Shown here piece after piece: positions 23,608 through 35,199 of a DNA stretch of 64,000 bases. Position numbers and translations under genes: made by a program. Positions within the stretch are counted from its first letter, which is position 1; each line of letters begins with the position of its first letter. Origin of the DNA: Agelas oroides. Its lineage: Eukaryota > Porifera > Demospongiae > Agelasida > Agelasidae. Under the pieces are notes generated by a model. That model searched no databases and was not told where the DNA came from. It saw only the letters and a program-made list of their open reading frames with translations. The stretch lies in NCBI GenBank assembly GCA_949130485.1, contig OX422192.1:3790085-3854084 (forward strand). The letters are read 5' to 3'.

Positions 23608-23860
23608 TCTATAAACACACATATAACATCCTATAACTACATAACTATCTATAACATCCTATAACCATATAACTATACCTATAACATCCCATAACTACAT
23701 ATAACTACCTATAACATCTTATAACCACATATAACCATCTATAACATCCTATAACCACAAATAACCGTCTATAACATCCTATAACCATCTATAACATCCT
23801 ATAACCACATAAGTTATCCCCATCTATAACATCCTATAACCACATATAACCATCTATACA
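23608..23860 (+). repeat. Minisatellite (CTATAACATCCTATAACCA)
   Basis: Irregular tandem array of about 15-30-bp units built from CTATAACATCC and TATAACCACATA. Non-coding. Confidence 0.9.
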
Positions 23861-24780
23861 CTGTAAGGTAGGACAACCTTGAATTGTGAATCGGGTCAAT
23901 TCCAACCATGAATAATTGATAATTAGGGTGACCATGATGGCACTATTGAAACTCATTGGCTTGTTTACATTTTCCCATGGCAGCAACCAGGATCAACAAG
24001 GAGGCGTTTCCCTTTGATGTGGTGTGCAGCCCTTTGTAGTGGTCTGGTGGCACTTTAATGTGGCTGGGTGGAACTTTGAAGAAATCGTCTAACACTTATT
24101 GCACCCAAAGTAGAAAGAGAGAAGAAATACAGTAACTAGGGGTACATACATGCAGAAAGCCTCACGCGCAAAGCACAGCCTGGCCACTATTGTCGAGACA
24201 CTAAGCATAAATAGTAGAGTAGCAAGAAAGGGATTGAAAACTTCTAATTATATTAACACTTCCCATTTGGGTTAGTAGTTGGTCAATGTAGCATGGTATA
24301 GCATCGTTCCCAGGCCTTCCCCGCCTCCAGTTTTTGATCGCTTGCAGTATGGTGAATCTTACCACGTGATGTGCAGCACAGGCGGAAGTCTCTCGGTGGA
24401 GGTTAACGAAAACATAAACATGGGTTACAGTCAGGACCAGGCGTCCTAACCACCAATGTATCTCAAATCAATCTGTGCCAGCTTCTGTTCGGAGCCACTC
24501 CCAAAGTCAGGCTAGACTCATGTTTGTCACTACTCTTGAAATGGACAACTTCAACTGCACCAAAATGAATGCACATTTCACAGCTTGTCTATGGGAGGGG
24601 CTCATTCACGAGTGGAAGCAAGCACTACTAGCCCCACCTCTCCCCCTTATTTCGCTAAACAACTCACGGCTCTGTTCCACACACAACCCAGCTCCTTTGG
24701 ATACTGGAGCGTAGTACCAACAATATATTGCATTGTTCTAGTTAATCAATTAGCCAAGTTTTTGCAGTGCAGACTAGGCT
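23861..24780. repeat. Dispersed repeats (TAGGACAACCTTGAAT unit; inverted pair with 55.4-55.9 kb)
   Basis: TAGGACAACCTTGAATTG to GGAACTTTGAAGAAATCG matches 43,868-44,100. A TIR-like MULE end, GTTCCCAGGCCTTCCC, sits at about 24,306. The stretch 24,380-24,720 is an inverted copy of about 55,450-55,940 (shared AAACATAAACATGGGTTAC and CTCCCAAAGTCAGGCTAGAC). The reading frame across it occurs in both copies but has no recognised domain. Confidence 0.6.
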
Positions 24781-24789
24781 ATAACCAGC

Positions 24790-25090
24790 TTAATGTGATC
24801 TCAGCAAGTGTCCAACTTCGATGTATTCGACCCTTGGGCGTTCTTAAACTATTATGAAGAAGTTAACGTATGGCATCGTCACTCGCTAAGTGTTTTGCAC
24901 AAGTTCTACAATTAAATCTTATGGATGTGTTGTCCTACATTTAAATCTTATGGATGATCCTGTTGGTTTGAATTCAGCGCTGGCCCAGTTATCAGCCATG
25001 AGATTAGTGCTGCGCTGTATGCATCAGAAATAGTGCTGTCAGAGTACACAGAGAAAAACAGAAAAGTGCTCCAGATGTGGCTGGATCGAG
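24790..25090 (+). pseudogene. NNMT-like methyltransferase pseudocopy D
   Basis: It matches the 5' third of the NNMT-like genes. The start codon is lost (ATGTGATCTCAG in place of ATGGCGTCTCAG). QQVSNFDVFDPWAFLNYYEE, then VNVWHRHSLSVLHKFYN can be read in another frame. A local duplication of AAATCTTATGGATG plus a deletion removes SAM motif I; the match ends at CTGGATCGAG, about residue 92. Shared flanking DNA continues from about 25,255. Confidence 0.85.
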
Positions 25091-25254
25091 TATTTACATC
25101 AGTGTGGTTTACCTATGGCTACTGTTGTACTTTGACATACCAGACCTTCGTCCTCCACGTACCCCACCAACTTTTAGCAGCAGTTCAGCCAAGAATGGCT
25201 TCAGAACCCATCTAAGAGCATCTAAATTTGTTTTGGAAAATATGCCTCGAGATC

Positions 25255-26130
25255 CCCATGGGTGTGCGGCCTGCATGCTATTGGCCCAAATGCATTTGTC
25301 CTGCACAGCAGCGTGACTCTTAATATTTAGCAGGGAGACGTGGTTGATTTCTTCATATGCTCATGTATACCAAAACATATTTGTGTAGACCTGTGTATAC
25401 ACCTATACCAATGCATACTTGAGTAAACATCCCTGTATTGTATAGGCCTACCCATATAAACTTGTGTATATCATGAACTCAGTGCATTCTCTGCATATAT
25501 TTCCCCTTTTGTGAGTAGATACTGTGTATACCAGTGTATAGAAGAGGCTGGTGGTCTTTGCAATAGGTCTTAAATAGGGGCATATCTCAATGGATATGGC
25601 TCGATTTAAGACTTATTGAAAACCTACCTGCAATGTACTGGTATACACAGTATCATCACAAAAAAGGGGCTTATGAAAGGCAAAAGTATGTGTATACCCT
25701 TTCCAACACATGGTATGCAATATATAGCGACTATATAGAAGTTACATATCTACATCAAACAGTGTGTGCATGGTAAGATGGCCACCCAATATATTTGCAG
25801 ATTAGCTCACTCTATAGTTCTACCACAGCAGCCATATAAATCAAAGGCACCAACAGTACTCTCATCTGCATAAAGTGTTCATCTATACACAGTGTAAGCT
25901 GTTTGGCAACTTACTGGCCTAGCAACTTATACCCAATCTGGGAACTTATTAGCCAACTAATTGGCTTCAGTATGATGCTGTGGTAGAAGTAGGTGTGGCA
26001 GTAGTTTAGCAATGCCTCAGCCAATGAATCGCTAAACCACTTCCACCTGGTACTATAACCTAAACTTCTGAAACCTTCAAATCTGGAGTGAGGTACATGT
26101 AGGAAGTTATGTAATCTGCTACATGCACAC
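25255..26130. repeat. Shared NNMT 3'-flank block (copy D)
   Basis: GCGGCCTGCATGCTATTGGC, then GTCCTGCACAGCAG and a long stretch rich in GTATACAC words match the flanks of NNMT copies B (31,408-32,850) and C (35,200-36,070, inverted). The first part is the most decayed hammerhead relic (CTGATGA core lost). Confidence 0.75.
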
Positions 26131-26251
26131 AAAAGTGAAACATGATTAGCTAGCTAGTAAACTAAAGTAAAAGTTGGCATTGCAGAGATAAGTCAAACAC
26201 CAAGACCAAGGGATCTAGCTGTTATACATCATGTAAATAGCTGTATCATGC

Positions 26252-26756
26252 CACTGTAATAAAGGAAAGGTTGTTTTGACTCAATTTGGTTACCTAAGTT
26301 TCCTCTTGTCTGCATTGTTAAACACAGTGGAGTCCCACTACCTGCTTTAGATTTCAAACAGATTGTTAAACCCAGTGGAGTCCCACTACCTGCTTTAGAT
26401 TCCAAACGGATTGTTAAACCCAGTGGAGTCTCACTACCTGCTTTAGATTTCAAACAGATTGTTAAACCCAGTGGAGTCCCACTACCTGCTTTAGATTCCA
26501 AACGGATTGTTAAACCCAGTGGAGTCTCACTACCTGCTTTGTTAAACCCAGTGGAGTCCCACTACCTGCTTTAGACTCCAAACAGATTGTTAAACCCAGT
26601 GGAGTCCCACTACCTGCTTTAGACTCCAAACAAATTAAGAACTTGATTTGGCATTCCAGAACATTAGTAAACATCATGGAAGAATACTTTGGTAATTAAA
26701 TGGTCCAATCATGTGGAAAAGGATATGAAACCAAAACTACCTGTTTCCTTACAGTG
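26252..26756. mobile_element. CACTGTAA MITE containing an expanded minisatellite
   Basis: CCACTGTAATAAAGGAAAGG at one end and CCTTACAGTG at the other correspond, inverted, to the 240-bp element at 34,833-35,072. Here the interior is enlarged by the 48-bp tandem repeat at 26,310-26,630. Confidence 0.75.
26310..26630 (+). repeat. 48-bp minisatellite, about 7 copies
   Basis: Units run GATTGTTAAACCCAGTGGAG then TCCCACTACCTGCTTTAGATT. One unit is shortened. Because 48 is a multiple of three, it gives an open frame with a 16-residue repeat, which I do not regard as a gene. Confidence 0.92.
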
Positions 26757-28032
26757 TGGGTTTCTATGGTGTATGGAAGTTGTACCCAAAGCCTGCATGG
26801 GTAAATACATGCATGAAACTGTGTGAAGGGTACAAACCCATTTACCCCCACAGAAACCCTGACCTGTATATCATACTTACTTGACAGTTTTGACAAGAAG
26901 ACCATGCAGCTGGTTGCCATGGAACCATCATGTAACCTGGCTTCAATGGTGCCACTTAGTGTGCATAGGTACTGTATACTCCCACACACTATGATACAAC
27001 TAGCCATGTAGTGAAACATGATCACTGTCTGTCTGCCAAAGCAGCCCATACTAAAACTGGCATGGCAGATGAATAGTATAGCTAAACACCGAGATCAAGT
27101 GGTTTAGGAACCCGAAGGCCCTGGGCCACATATGAGTGAACGAATTAACTATTTTATTAGAATGACATGCTAGTGATTCATATAGCTAGTGAGTTGAAGG
27201 CTCGAAACTTTGATTTGATATAGCTAAGAAGACTCAAAACTTTCTACAATCACTCCTGAGCTAATTGAGCTTCTTCATCTCTTCAATGTTTGACCATGCA
27301 CTGAGGTTTAACTCCCAGAGAAATGTTTCAGAGATATTATATAGGTAATGGATTTAGAAGTATGTGCAGCCCTTGTTTCGACAGCTATTGATCTGCAAAA
27401 TTTTCTATGGTCCTTCCCAGCAAGGATACACTCTAACTAGGCTTTGAGAATATTAAAGAATTATAAATGTCCATCGAGAGGTCACCTGGCAGTATCCATA
27501 GAGTGATGTTTAATTTTAACAAAAAAGGGCCATGTTTGTAAATCAATTTTACCTTTTAGTATGGGCTGTTATGGCAGACTGCATGATTACATCATTTGTT
27601 TAGCATTAGTTACTTGCTACTTGCTTCCTTGATGTGTACCACTAATTACTAATTTTTAACCTGCAAAAGTCCATAACCTGAGTCACAGGGCCATAGCAAG
27701 CTATTCCAAGGTGGTATGGCCAAAGTGTACATAGCGCATGTATCTAGGGGGGTCTGGGGGCAAGCTCCCCCAGGAAAATTTTGATATATTAGACGCTAGG
27801 AGTTCGCTTCTGAGGCCATCTTTAGGCCCCAAATCTGCAATTCCTAGCAAAGAGAATTTTAATAGTTGCTACACATACCCTCTGTGAGGTAGTGATCGCA
27901 GATGCGAGTAACTTAGTGCACATAGAAGCTACATATGGAAGGCATGCCCTCGCAGCAAAAAAAATTGGAGATCGCTTCTTGGCTGTGATCATAGGCAAGC
28001 AGGATTCAGATTCACATTGAGTACTGAATGAG
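26757..28032. other. No gene seen; duplicated block and repeats
   Basis: About 26,800-27,240 is an inverted duplicate of about 34,200-34,760 (shared GACCATGCAGCTGGTTGCCATGG-type and GGCCCTGGGCCACATATGAG-type sequence). 27,480-27,690 is a diverged half of the MITE at 22.3 kb. 27,740-27,790 is a copy of the GGGGGC repeat. Confidence 0.6.
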
Positions 28033-28083
28033 TAGTCTTGTTCCCAGGCTCCCGCCCACCTTGGGGCGTGGGGAACGAGGCTG
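28033..28083. mobile_element. Short hairpin MITE relic
   Basis: TAGTCTTGTTCCCAGGCTCC and GGGGAACGAGGCT form a short inverted pair, a minimal member of the TAGYCT family. Confidence 0.55.
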
Positions 28084-28239
28084 GTGATTTCAGATTCTGT
28101 GTATGAACTTAGCTGCGCGCACGTGTCGCAGGCAGCACGGAGTAAGGAAAGGCTGTCGAAATGGCTGAAAATCCTAAACGCAACGTTACCTTTGATGGGC
28201 AGCCGTTTTCCAGACGGCTCGCCGCTTAGCTACATACTA

Positions 28240-30110
28240 GTTCTTTTTTTTTTTTTTTTTTTGTCTATGAAACATTTATGCTGAGCAAAGGATACACAAT
28301 AGCATGAGCTAATCGAGTGTGCACCTATTACAAAATAGATTAGGGTGTAGGTGGAGTGGCAACAAATAAGCATAACTTAATCATTATAATTAAAGTAGTA
28401 TTTAAAAGCAGAAACAGATGGAGCAGTTACATGTTGTTGGTGCAGTGAATTCCATGCGGAAATTGTGTGTGGTACAAAGGAGTAGAAGTAAGCATTTGTG
28501 CGAGCATAAGGTTGATCAATTACAAGGGAGTGATTAGTTCTGAGACTATAATTAGTATGAGGACAAATAATATCTAGCACATACCATGAACAATCTTGTG
28601 GAGCAAGGAAAGTTTTAGCTGGAGTCTGCAGTCAGCAAGAGATGGTACATTCATGATGTCAAGGAGTTCCTGATATCCCGAGTCCCATTGTTTGGTGACC
28701 ATCCGAAATGCAAATTTATGGACATCCTCGAGGAGCACTTTATCTTTCATTGTGTGAGGGTCCCATACTGGGCATGCATACTCCAAATGAGGTCTTATAA
28801 GTGACAGATAAAGTTGTTTGAGTGTGTCACCTTCTGCGTGATTGTAGAATTTCCTGTACAGCAGCCCTAGAATTTGTTTAGCTTTGGAACACACTGATGT
28901 AATGTGTGGGGTCCAGGAGAGAGAAGTACACCAAATCCCACTTTGCTGCATGAGGTGCAAACCATTCAGCATTAGTGGGTGAAGTGGGGTGGTGGGAAAT
29001 CTCTTCCTAGATAGCATCATATAACTACATTTTGATTTGTTGAAGGTTAGGTGATTGTCCAAGACCCACTGTTCAATTGCCATAATGTCCCTCTGAAGAG
29101 TGGTAAAATCATCCTGCTGAGAAATCAGGCGAAATAGCAGAAGATCGTCTGCATACAAAACAATTTTGGTGTAGCTTGAGATCGGGATAGAAGTAATGCC
29201 ATCGATATATACAAGAAAGAGGAGAGGGCCAAGGACTGACCCTTGTGGGACTCCTGATAGTACAGGCATACTTTCATATGTAGCGCCATTGACTATAACC
29301 TCCTGAGATCTGTTGGTTAAAACCGTTAAATAGCTGGAGATCCAGACCAACAAATGGTAGGGGATGCCCATCTGCTGCAGTTTAGTTATCAATGGCCTGT
29401 GTGGGACGCTGTCAAATGCCTTTTTGAAGTCAAAAAATACTGCACATATCTCCTTCCCTTCCTCAAGTCGCTGGAACCATTCATGAGTAGTCGTCAATAG
29501 GGCTGTAACCGTTGATTTCCCTGCAGAGGACCCCACTGTAAGTTAGACAGGGGGTGGTGTGTGCAAAAATGTTCAGTAAGTATTTTATGCACTTGCCTTT
29601 CCAGTAACTTACTGAGCACACTCAGAAGGGAAATTGGTCTGTAATTATTGGGAGAGCCTTTATTGTTGTTTGACTTGGGAATTGGCACAACCAGAGATTG
29701 CTTCCACTCACAAGGTTGTGGCCTATGCGCAGAGACAAATTAAAGAGTTTCGTAATCGAAGGAGTGATACTTGTAGCAGTGTGTTTCAGTGTTCTAGCAG
29801 AAATCCCATCTGGTCCATTGGCTTTTGTGACATCCAGGGAGGACAAAAGCTGGTAGACTTCTTCTTCATTACACAAAACCTCCTCTGGGCATTCTTGGGG
29901 TGATTGTAAATTGTGATATTCGGATGGAACCAGGGGTGAGTGTGACAAGTTGCAGCAGGAGGAGAAAAAAGAATTTAGAAGGTCGGCTTTTCCAATGTCT
30001 GTTTGCACAGTTGCATCACCATGACTCAGAGTAGGTATTGAGCATTGGCTTTTGTTAAGATGTTTCATGGCTTTCCAGAACTTTTCGGATTTTTAGGATT
30101 CAGGTTCCGA
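28240..30110 (-). pseudogene. LINE ORF2 reverse transcriptase, frameshifted
   Basis: On the minus strand three frames together give most of a non-LTR RT. They are the N-terminal region (LLSSLDVTKANGPDGISART), fingers (YRPISLLSVLSKLLER), palm (VFFDFKKAFDSVPH, LSGVPQGSVLGPLLF, IVLYADDLLLF with the YADD active site) and thumb (ICSK-type ITSVCSKAKQILGLLYRKFY, LYLSLIRPHLEYACPVWDP), then FVPHTISAWNSL. The breaks are few, near 28,575, 29,535 and 29,690, so the copy is recent. A poly-T run at 28,243-28,262 is its poly(A) tail. The endonuclease is missing (5' truncation near 30,110). Related to the fragment at 4.7-5.4 kb. Confidence 0.88.
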
Positions 30111-30245
30111 CTGAAGTATGCTCTCTTTGCCATTTTTTTTATATACGTACGACTTCACATCAATTCGCATTGGCACGTTTAGTCTGCGAAAAAGTGGTCA
30201 AGCCAAAACCCGACCAGCCCGACCGCTTGCTACGGCCATGTACTG

Positions 30246-30385
30246 ATACCATGCTTACTTGTTCTTGATGTGCTGCATACTCTCTAAATCGCATGCTTGT
30301 ATCAAGTAAAGAGAGGGTTAAAATCTAAAAATGGGGTAAACCCGTAATTTTTCTCTCGCATGAGCAAGTCTGCTGAGGTCATGAT
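30246..30385 (+). promoter_or_regulatory. NNMT copy B upstream segment shared with 45.2 kb
   Basis: GATACCATGCTTACTTGTTC, TGATGTGCTGCATA, GCATGCTTGTAT and GGGGTAAACCCG recur in the same order at about 45,236-45,380, upstream of the alpha-galactosidase gene. It lies directly upstream of the NNMT copy B coding region and may hold its promoter. That role is inferred from position only. Confidence 0.45.
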
Positions 30386-30422
30386 AGGCGTGATACCAGA
30401 CGAGGCTACAACCAGCTTGATA

Positions 30423-31214
30423 ATGGCGTCTCAGCAAGTGTCCAACTTCGATGTGTTCGACCCTTGGGCGTATTTAAACTATTACGAAGAAGTTGACGTA
30501 TGGCACCGTCACTCGTTAAGTGTTTTGCACGAGTTCTACAAATCTTACGGATTACCTCCCGTTGGTTTGAAGATACTTGAATTCGGCGCTGGCCCAGTTA
30601 TCAGCTACGAGATTAGTGCTGCGCTGTATGCATCAGAAATAGTGCTGTCGGAGTACACAGAGAAAAACAGAAAAGTGCTCCAGATGTGGCTGGATCGAGA
30701 TCCCAAAGCTCCAAATTGGAAACCCTTTTTTGAGTATGTTGTTCAGGAGTTAGAAGGAAATAGCAAAGAGGAGGCTGCAATGAGGCAGGAGAAATTGCGA
30801 CGGGTTGTCAAAGCGGTAATCCCTTGTGACATCTCTAAAGATTCTCCAATTGACCCAGCCTATTGCGGCCCATATGATGTTGTATTTTCCAGTTTGTGTC
30901 TTGACGCTGCATGTACTTCTCTGGAGGAGTACGCTGAAGGTGTGTGCAAATTGGCCAAGTATATCAAACCAGGAGGGAAACTACTGTTACAATCTGCATT
31001 TGGACCAGAGGACACTGTGTTTTATATCGTTGGAAAAGAGAAGTTCATTGGGCTCAGCATCAGTGAGGAATTTTTGACAACTACACTCAAAAAGATGGGA
31101 TTCTGTGACATCACAATCAAGTGTTTTAGTCGTGACACTCCAGGGTTGAACATTCCAACTGAACAGGGTGATTTTCAAAATATGCATTTTGCCATTGCCA
31201 CTAAGAAATTATGA
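30423..31214 (+). CDS. NNMT/PNMT/TEMT-family methyltransferase, copy B
   Basis: Intact single-exon 263-aa SAM-dependent methyltransferase. Start chosen at MASQQVSNFDVF; the frame is open 63 bp further to 30,360, but copy C has a TAG in that part and copy A differs, so the extension is probably untranslated. Motif I ILEFGAGP is at residues 51-58, the family block SSLCLDAACTSLEEY at 156-170, and IKPGGKLL at 181-188. The N-terminal FDPWAYLNYYEE matches the SAM-capping region of NNMT (FNPRDYLEKYY). The role is methyl transfer from SAM to a small acceptor; nicotinamide is one candidate. AATAAA lies about 12 bp after the stop. Copies B and C are the closest pair. Confidence 0.9.
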   Translation: MASQQVSNFDVFDPWAYLNYYEEVDVWHRHSLSVLHEFYKSYGLPPVGLKILEFGAGPVISYEISAALYASEIVLSEYTEKNRKVLQMWLDRDPKAPNWKPFFEYVVQELEGNSKEEAAMRQEKLRRVVKAVIPCDISKDSPIDPAYCGPYDVVFSSLCLDAACTSLEEYAEGVCKLAKYIKPGGKLLLQSAFGPEDTVFYIVGKEKFIGLSISEEFLTTTLKKMGFCDITIKCFSRDTPGLNIPTEQGDFQNMHFAIATKKL

Positions 31215-31399
31215 TTGGTACACAAATAAAGGACTCAGAACTACGTAGAGTGTGTGGCTGACAAACTTTAACATTATGAGACTAGTAGAAAAATATGTGA
31301 CTGTTAATTGCTATATCTGACCACAAATACTTGACTTGTTTCTTGAATTACTTGTAAGTTTTCAAGGTGAGGTAGCGATCCTAAGAGAATTTGGTCACA

Positions 31400-31462
31400 T
31401 CATAGCTGATGAGGCCTGCATGCTATTGGCCCAAATGCATGCGTCCTGCACAGCAGGGTGAC
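31400..31462 (+). ncRNA. Decayed hammerhead relic, NNMT copy B flank
   Basis: CTGATGA (31,406-31,412), GGCC-TGCATGCTATT-GGCC (stem II), then CAAA in place of GAAA, TGCATGCGTC and CTGCACAGCAGGGTG. The invariant G12 is changed to C and stem I pairing is lost, so it should be inactive. The arrangement is otherwise that of the intact motif at 50.7 kb, with several CG positions now CA or TG. Confidence 0.75.
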
Positions 31463-31569
31463 TCTTAACATTTAGCAGGGAGACGTGTTTGATTTCTGCA
31501 CATGCCCATGTATACCAAAACATATTTGCATGGACCCGTGTACCAATGCATGCATGCACATATATATAT

Positions 31570-31965
31570 CACTGTAAAAACATTTGGGTTATTTCAACCA
31601 TATTTCAGTTATCTCAGTTGCAGGTGTACTGTGTACACATCATGAAGTTCAAGGAATGCTTCCAAACAGGTCTTCTGAAGACCTTGAAATAAAAATGTTG
31701 AGAAGCTTCTTCTTTAATTAACCAGTCTTGTTTTTAGAACACCTATCAATTAGCGTTTCTGGAAAAGGCTGGTTACATAGTTTTGGTAGTAGTGCCAGTA
31801 ATGCAGCCAAATAGGACTTCTGAAAAGAAGCTCTTGAATGGAACTTCAAGAAAACTATTTTAGAAGCATTCCTTGGACTTCTGATAATGATACTATATAG
31901 CTATCACTCTGGTGCAACTGAGATAACCTACAAATATGGTTAAAGTAACCTAGTTTTTTTACAGT
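31570..31965. mobile_element. Foldback MITE (CACTGTAAAAA ends)
   Basis: CACTGTAAAAACATTTGGG faces CTAGTTTTTTTACAGTG. Interior pairs include TCAAGGAATGCTTC with GAAGCATTCCTTGGA and GTTATCTCAGTTGCA with TGCAACTGAGATAAC. Inserted in the repeat block downstream of NNMT copy B. Confidence 0.8.
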
Positions 31966-31969
31966 GATA

Positions 31970-32850
31970 TATGCATACTTGTGTATACATCCCTGTACAG
32001 TATAGGCCTACCCATGTAAACTTATGTATATCATGAACTCAATGCACTCTCCGCATATATTTCCCTTCTACAATCACATAATATGATAAAACGCTGGTGA
32101 CTCTCTCACAGATATTCAGTGGTTACTATATCTGCAAGATTGTGGTTGTTATTGCATGCTCTTTGATACACCTGACACCTTCACATGCAGATGTTCAGTG
32201 GTTACAACTGCTGCATGGTTGTAAGATAATCTAGGAAGTTTCTTCTCCAGTCGTCTAATGCAATCAGAAAAATATATATTTCAGCATGTCTGCAACCACG
32301 GTTACCATGCATTCTGTGGTTAAAACATCCATTTTGTTATTGGAGTATATACATTATGTATATATGAGCACTTTGCGCAGATTAGGGTACTGTTGGTGCC
32401 TTTGATTTATATGGCTGCTGTGGTAGAACTAGAGTGAGCTAATCTGTAAATTTATTGGGTGGCCATCGTACCAGACTCTGTTTGATGTAGATATATGGCT
32501 TCTATATAGTCACTTTATATTGCATTCCATGTGTTGGAAAGGTTGCACATACTTTTGCCTTTCATAAGCCCCTTTTTGTGATGATACTGTGTATACCAGT
32601 ACATTGCAGGTAGGGTAGCTAGTGTTTTCAATAGGTCTTAAATCAAGCCATATACAAAGACCACCAGCCTTTTCCATACACTTGGATATACAGTATCTAC
32701 TCACAAAGGGGAAATACATGCGGAGAATGCATTCAGTCCATGACATACATGGGTAGGCCTATACTATACAGTGGTGTATACACAAGTACGCATTGGCATT
32801 GGTATACAGGGGTGTACACAGGTCTACACAAATATGTGGGGGTAGTAGAA
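31970..32850. repeat. Inverted halves of the GTATACAC-rich block
   Basis: About 31,970-32,070 is the reverse complement, with changes, of about 32,690-32,790 (TAGGCCTACCCATGTAAAC and GGGTAGGCCTATACTATACA). 32,340-32,850 is also a direct repeat of 35,450-35,990 (shared GCCTTTGATTTATATGGCTG). Non-coding. Confidence 0.7.
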
Positions 32851-33639
32851 GAATCACTTATTGACATTTCTGACTGTATAGCCCTGTGAAAGTGCATTAT
32901 TTTGTGAGAGTTTCACTTTGGATTGAAACACAGAGTGGCAATGGTGGCCATGGCTCACATGACAATATCCTGCTTGCTGTTGTATCATGGTATATTCCAC
33001 ATACTTGCAGGTATTTAATTGATAAGCCAGTTCAGGCACGGAACCCCTTTACATACGAAGCCCATGATATTTATTGTTTGTTCCAGTTAACCTATTTGTA
33101 GCTCGTTGTGCTCACTGTGACAAGGTAGTTGGAAGTGAGTCACTTTTGCTTGCTGTACCCCTTGTTGAATAACAACTCGACAACATGTTTGCAGCTATCA
33201 AATATGAAACGTTTCATCTGAAATAAGTTTTGGAAGCTGTGGGCAGGAACATGTAAGTGACAAGGGTACCAAGGCCTGTGCATGTTATGAATAGATGTGA
33301 ATAGTGAATATCATACTCACCAGGAATTAAAACTTTGCATTCTCTTGGCCTATGCATGCATGCAAAGGATTGATACTGTTTTGTGACATAAACAGTGAGT
33401 ATCGTCCACACCAGGAAATGATAATTATAAGACAGCATTCTCCCATGCAGAGTATAAAGATAGGTGACAGGATCAGTGAGTATCATGCTCACAAGGAAAA
33501 GACAAATATAGGTGGCATTTCCTATCCTATACAAGCTAAGGAAAGTTCACATAACCTGCTATATTTTACAGTTGACATGTTCAATATTAGATATGCCAAG
33601 GATAGGTATAGCACACACAGGATATAAATTTCAGATACC
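32851..33639. other. No gene seen
   Basis: AT-rich DNA with short overlapping frames on both strands and no recognised motif. GTGAGTATCATGCTCAC-like words occur twice near 33,305-33,490. Confidence 0.4.
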
Positions 33640-33740
33640 TATCCTCTGGTCTCTCACGATTGCCGATGACACTGCCCTCATGGCTGAAACAGAGAAGGAT
33701 CTGCAGTGTATGCTTCTTAACAGTACACTCCTGGTGCAGA
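33640..33740 (+). pseudogene. LINE reverse-transcriptase fragment (ADDTALM)
   Basis: One frame reads LTIADDTALMAETEKDLQ, matching the catalytic YADD/FADDTAL motif of non-LTR reverse transcriptases. Nothing recognisable continues on either side. Confidence 0.6.
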
Positions 33741-33759
33741 TCTTCCGTATGTCATGTTA

Positions 33760-34200
33760 GGCATAGCAGGGCCGTACTTAACTTTTTTTATCTGGGGGAG
33801 GGCAAAATTATTAGGTGAACTACAGAACATGGGTGCCCTGCAGTTGTTCACTGTAGGATGGTCTGGGGGCATGCTCCCCCAGGAAATTTTGGTGTTCTGA
33901 GGCCCATTCTGGTGCATTCTGAGGCATACTTGAGAAGAGGCTCATCATCATAATCATCATCACTTGCTGAGCTACCGGAATTGGAAGCTGACTGGTCGTG
34001 AGGTGTGATAGTACGGAATTTGAAAGCCACTGCCTAGTCAGCACTTCACGCAGTCAAAAGTCCACCACAGCGCCGCGGATCGCTTTCAATATTGCATGCG
34101 CACAGGGCACGCATACTGGAAGCGACCCGCGCTGGAGTTGGTGGGTCTGGCTTGCGAGACTAGCGAACAGTATACATGCAGCGGTAAGCACGCCTTTGTC
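33760..34200. repeat. GGGGGC dispersed repeat and TAGTCTCG terminus
   Basis: GGTCTGGGGGCATGCTCCCC at about 33,857 belongs to the dispersed repeat family. GGGTCTGGCTTGCGAGACTA at about 34,143 is a solo right end of the TAGTCTCG family. Confidence 0.55.
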
Positions 34201-34832
34201 AAGTCAAAGTTTTGAGCCTTCAACTCACTATATAGCGTGTCATTCTAATAAATTAGTTTATTCATTCACTCATATGTGGCCCAGGGCCTTTGGGTTCCTA
34301 AATCGCATAAACCACTTGATCTCGGTGTTTAGCTATACTATCAGTATGCATATGGCATGCCAGTTTTTACTTTGGTTCACTATAGCTAGGTAATCATGAT
34401 TCACTACATGGCTACTTGTATCATAGTGTGTGGGAGTATCAAAGAAATTGCCCTGGTGTACAGTACCCATGCATGTCACTGCAAAAACAACATTGTAAGT
34501 ATTTGTTTACTACAATTGGATGACTATTCTTACTATACAAGTTTTATGAATGCAGTGCTGGAAAAGGATTCATGCAGTGAGCTGATACTTGAATAAAGTA
34601 CTAGCCTCCCACAAAATGTTTTACATGCACTACATTATTTGAATTAGCATAAGAAAGTATATGCTTCCATGGCAACCAGCTGCATGGTCTTCTTGTCAAA
34701 ACTGTCAAGTAAGTATGATGCAAGTCAGGGTTTCTGTGGGGGTGAATGGGTTTCACCCAGTTTCATGGATGACTGCATTTACCCATGCAGGCTTTGGGGA
34801 CAACTCCCATACACCATTGAAACCCATGCATG

Positions 34833-35072
34833 CACTGTAAGAAGTGGGTAGTTTTAGCATATTTTGCATGGTTACCTCAGTTTATACCCTTTTCCCCACA
34901 TGATTGGACAATTTCATTACCAAAGTATTCTTCCATGACATATACTAATGTTCTGGAATGCCAAATCAAGTTCTTAATTTCTAAAGCAGTTAGTGTGTTT
35001 AACAATGTAGACAAGTGAGAGGAAACTGAGGTAACCAAATTGAGTCAAAACAACCTTTCCATTTTTACAGTG
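34833..35072. mobile_element. CACTGTAA MITE, unexpanded copy
   Basis: CACTGTAAGAAGTGGGTAG to CATTTTTACAGTG. It is the inverted counterpart of 26,252-26,756 but has a single TTAACAATGTAGACAAG segment where the other has the 48-bp array. Confidence 0.75.
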
Positions 35073-35199
35073 ATGCATGGTACAGCTATAATAGATCTAT
35101 TATTCTTGGAGTCTGCATGACCATCTCTGCAATGCGAATTTTTACTTTAGTTTACTAGCTATAGCTAATCAATACATGTTTCACTTTTGTGTACATGTA

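Noticed and set aside
26229-26501. Protein with a 16-residue repeat (SKAGSGTPLGLTI)
   Set aside because: It is the 48-bp minisatellite read in an open frame; there is no start context, splice partner or conserved domain, and the duplicate block lacks it.
26310-26630. CRISPR-like array
   Set aside because: The repeats are directly adjacent with no unique spacers, in a eukaryotic genome; it is a minisatellite.
30360-30422. N-terminal extension of NNMT copy B
   Set aside because: The matching stretch in copy C contains a stop and copy A is not similar there.
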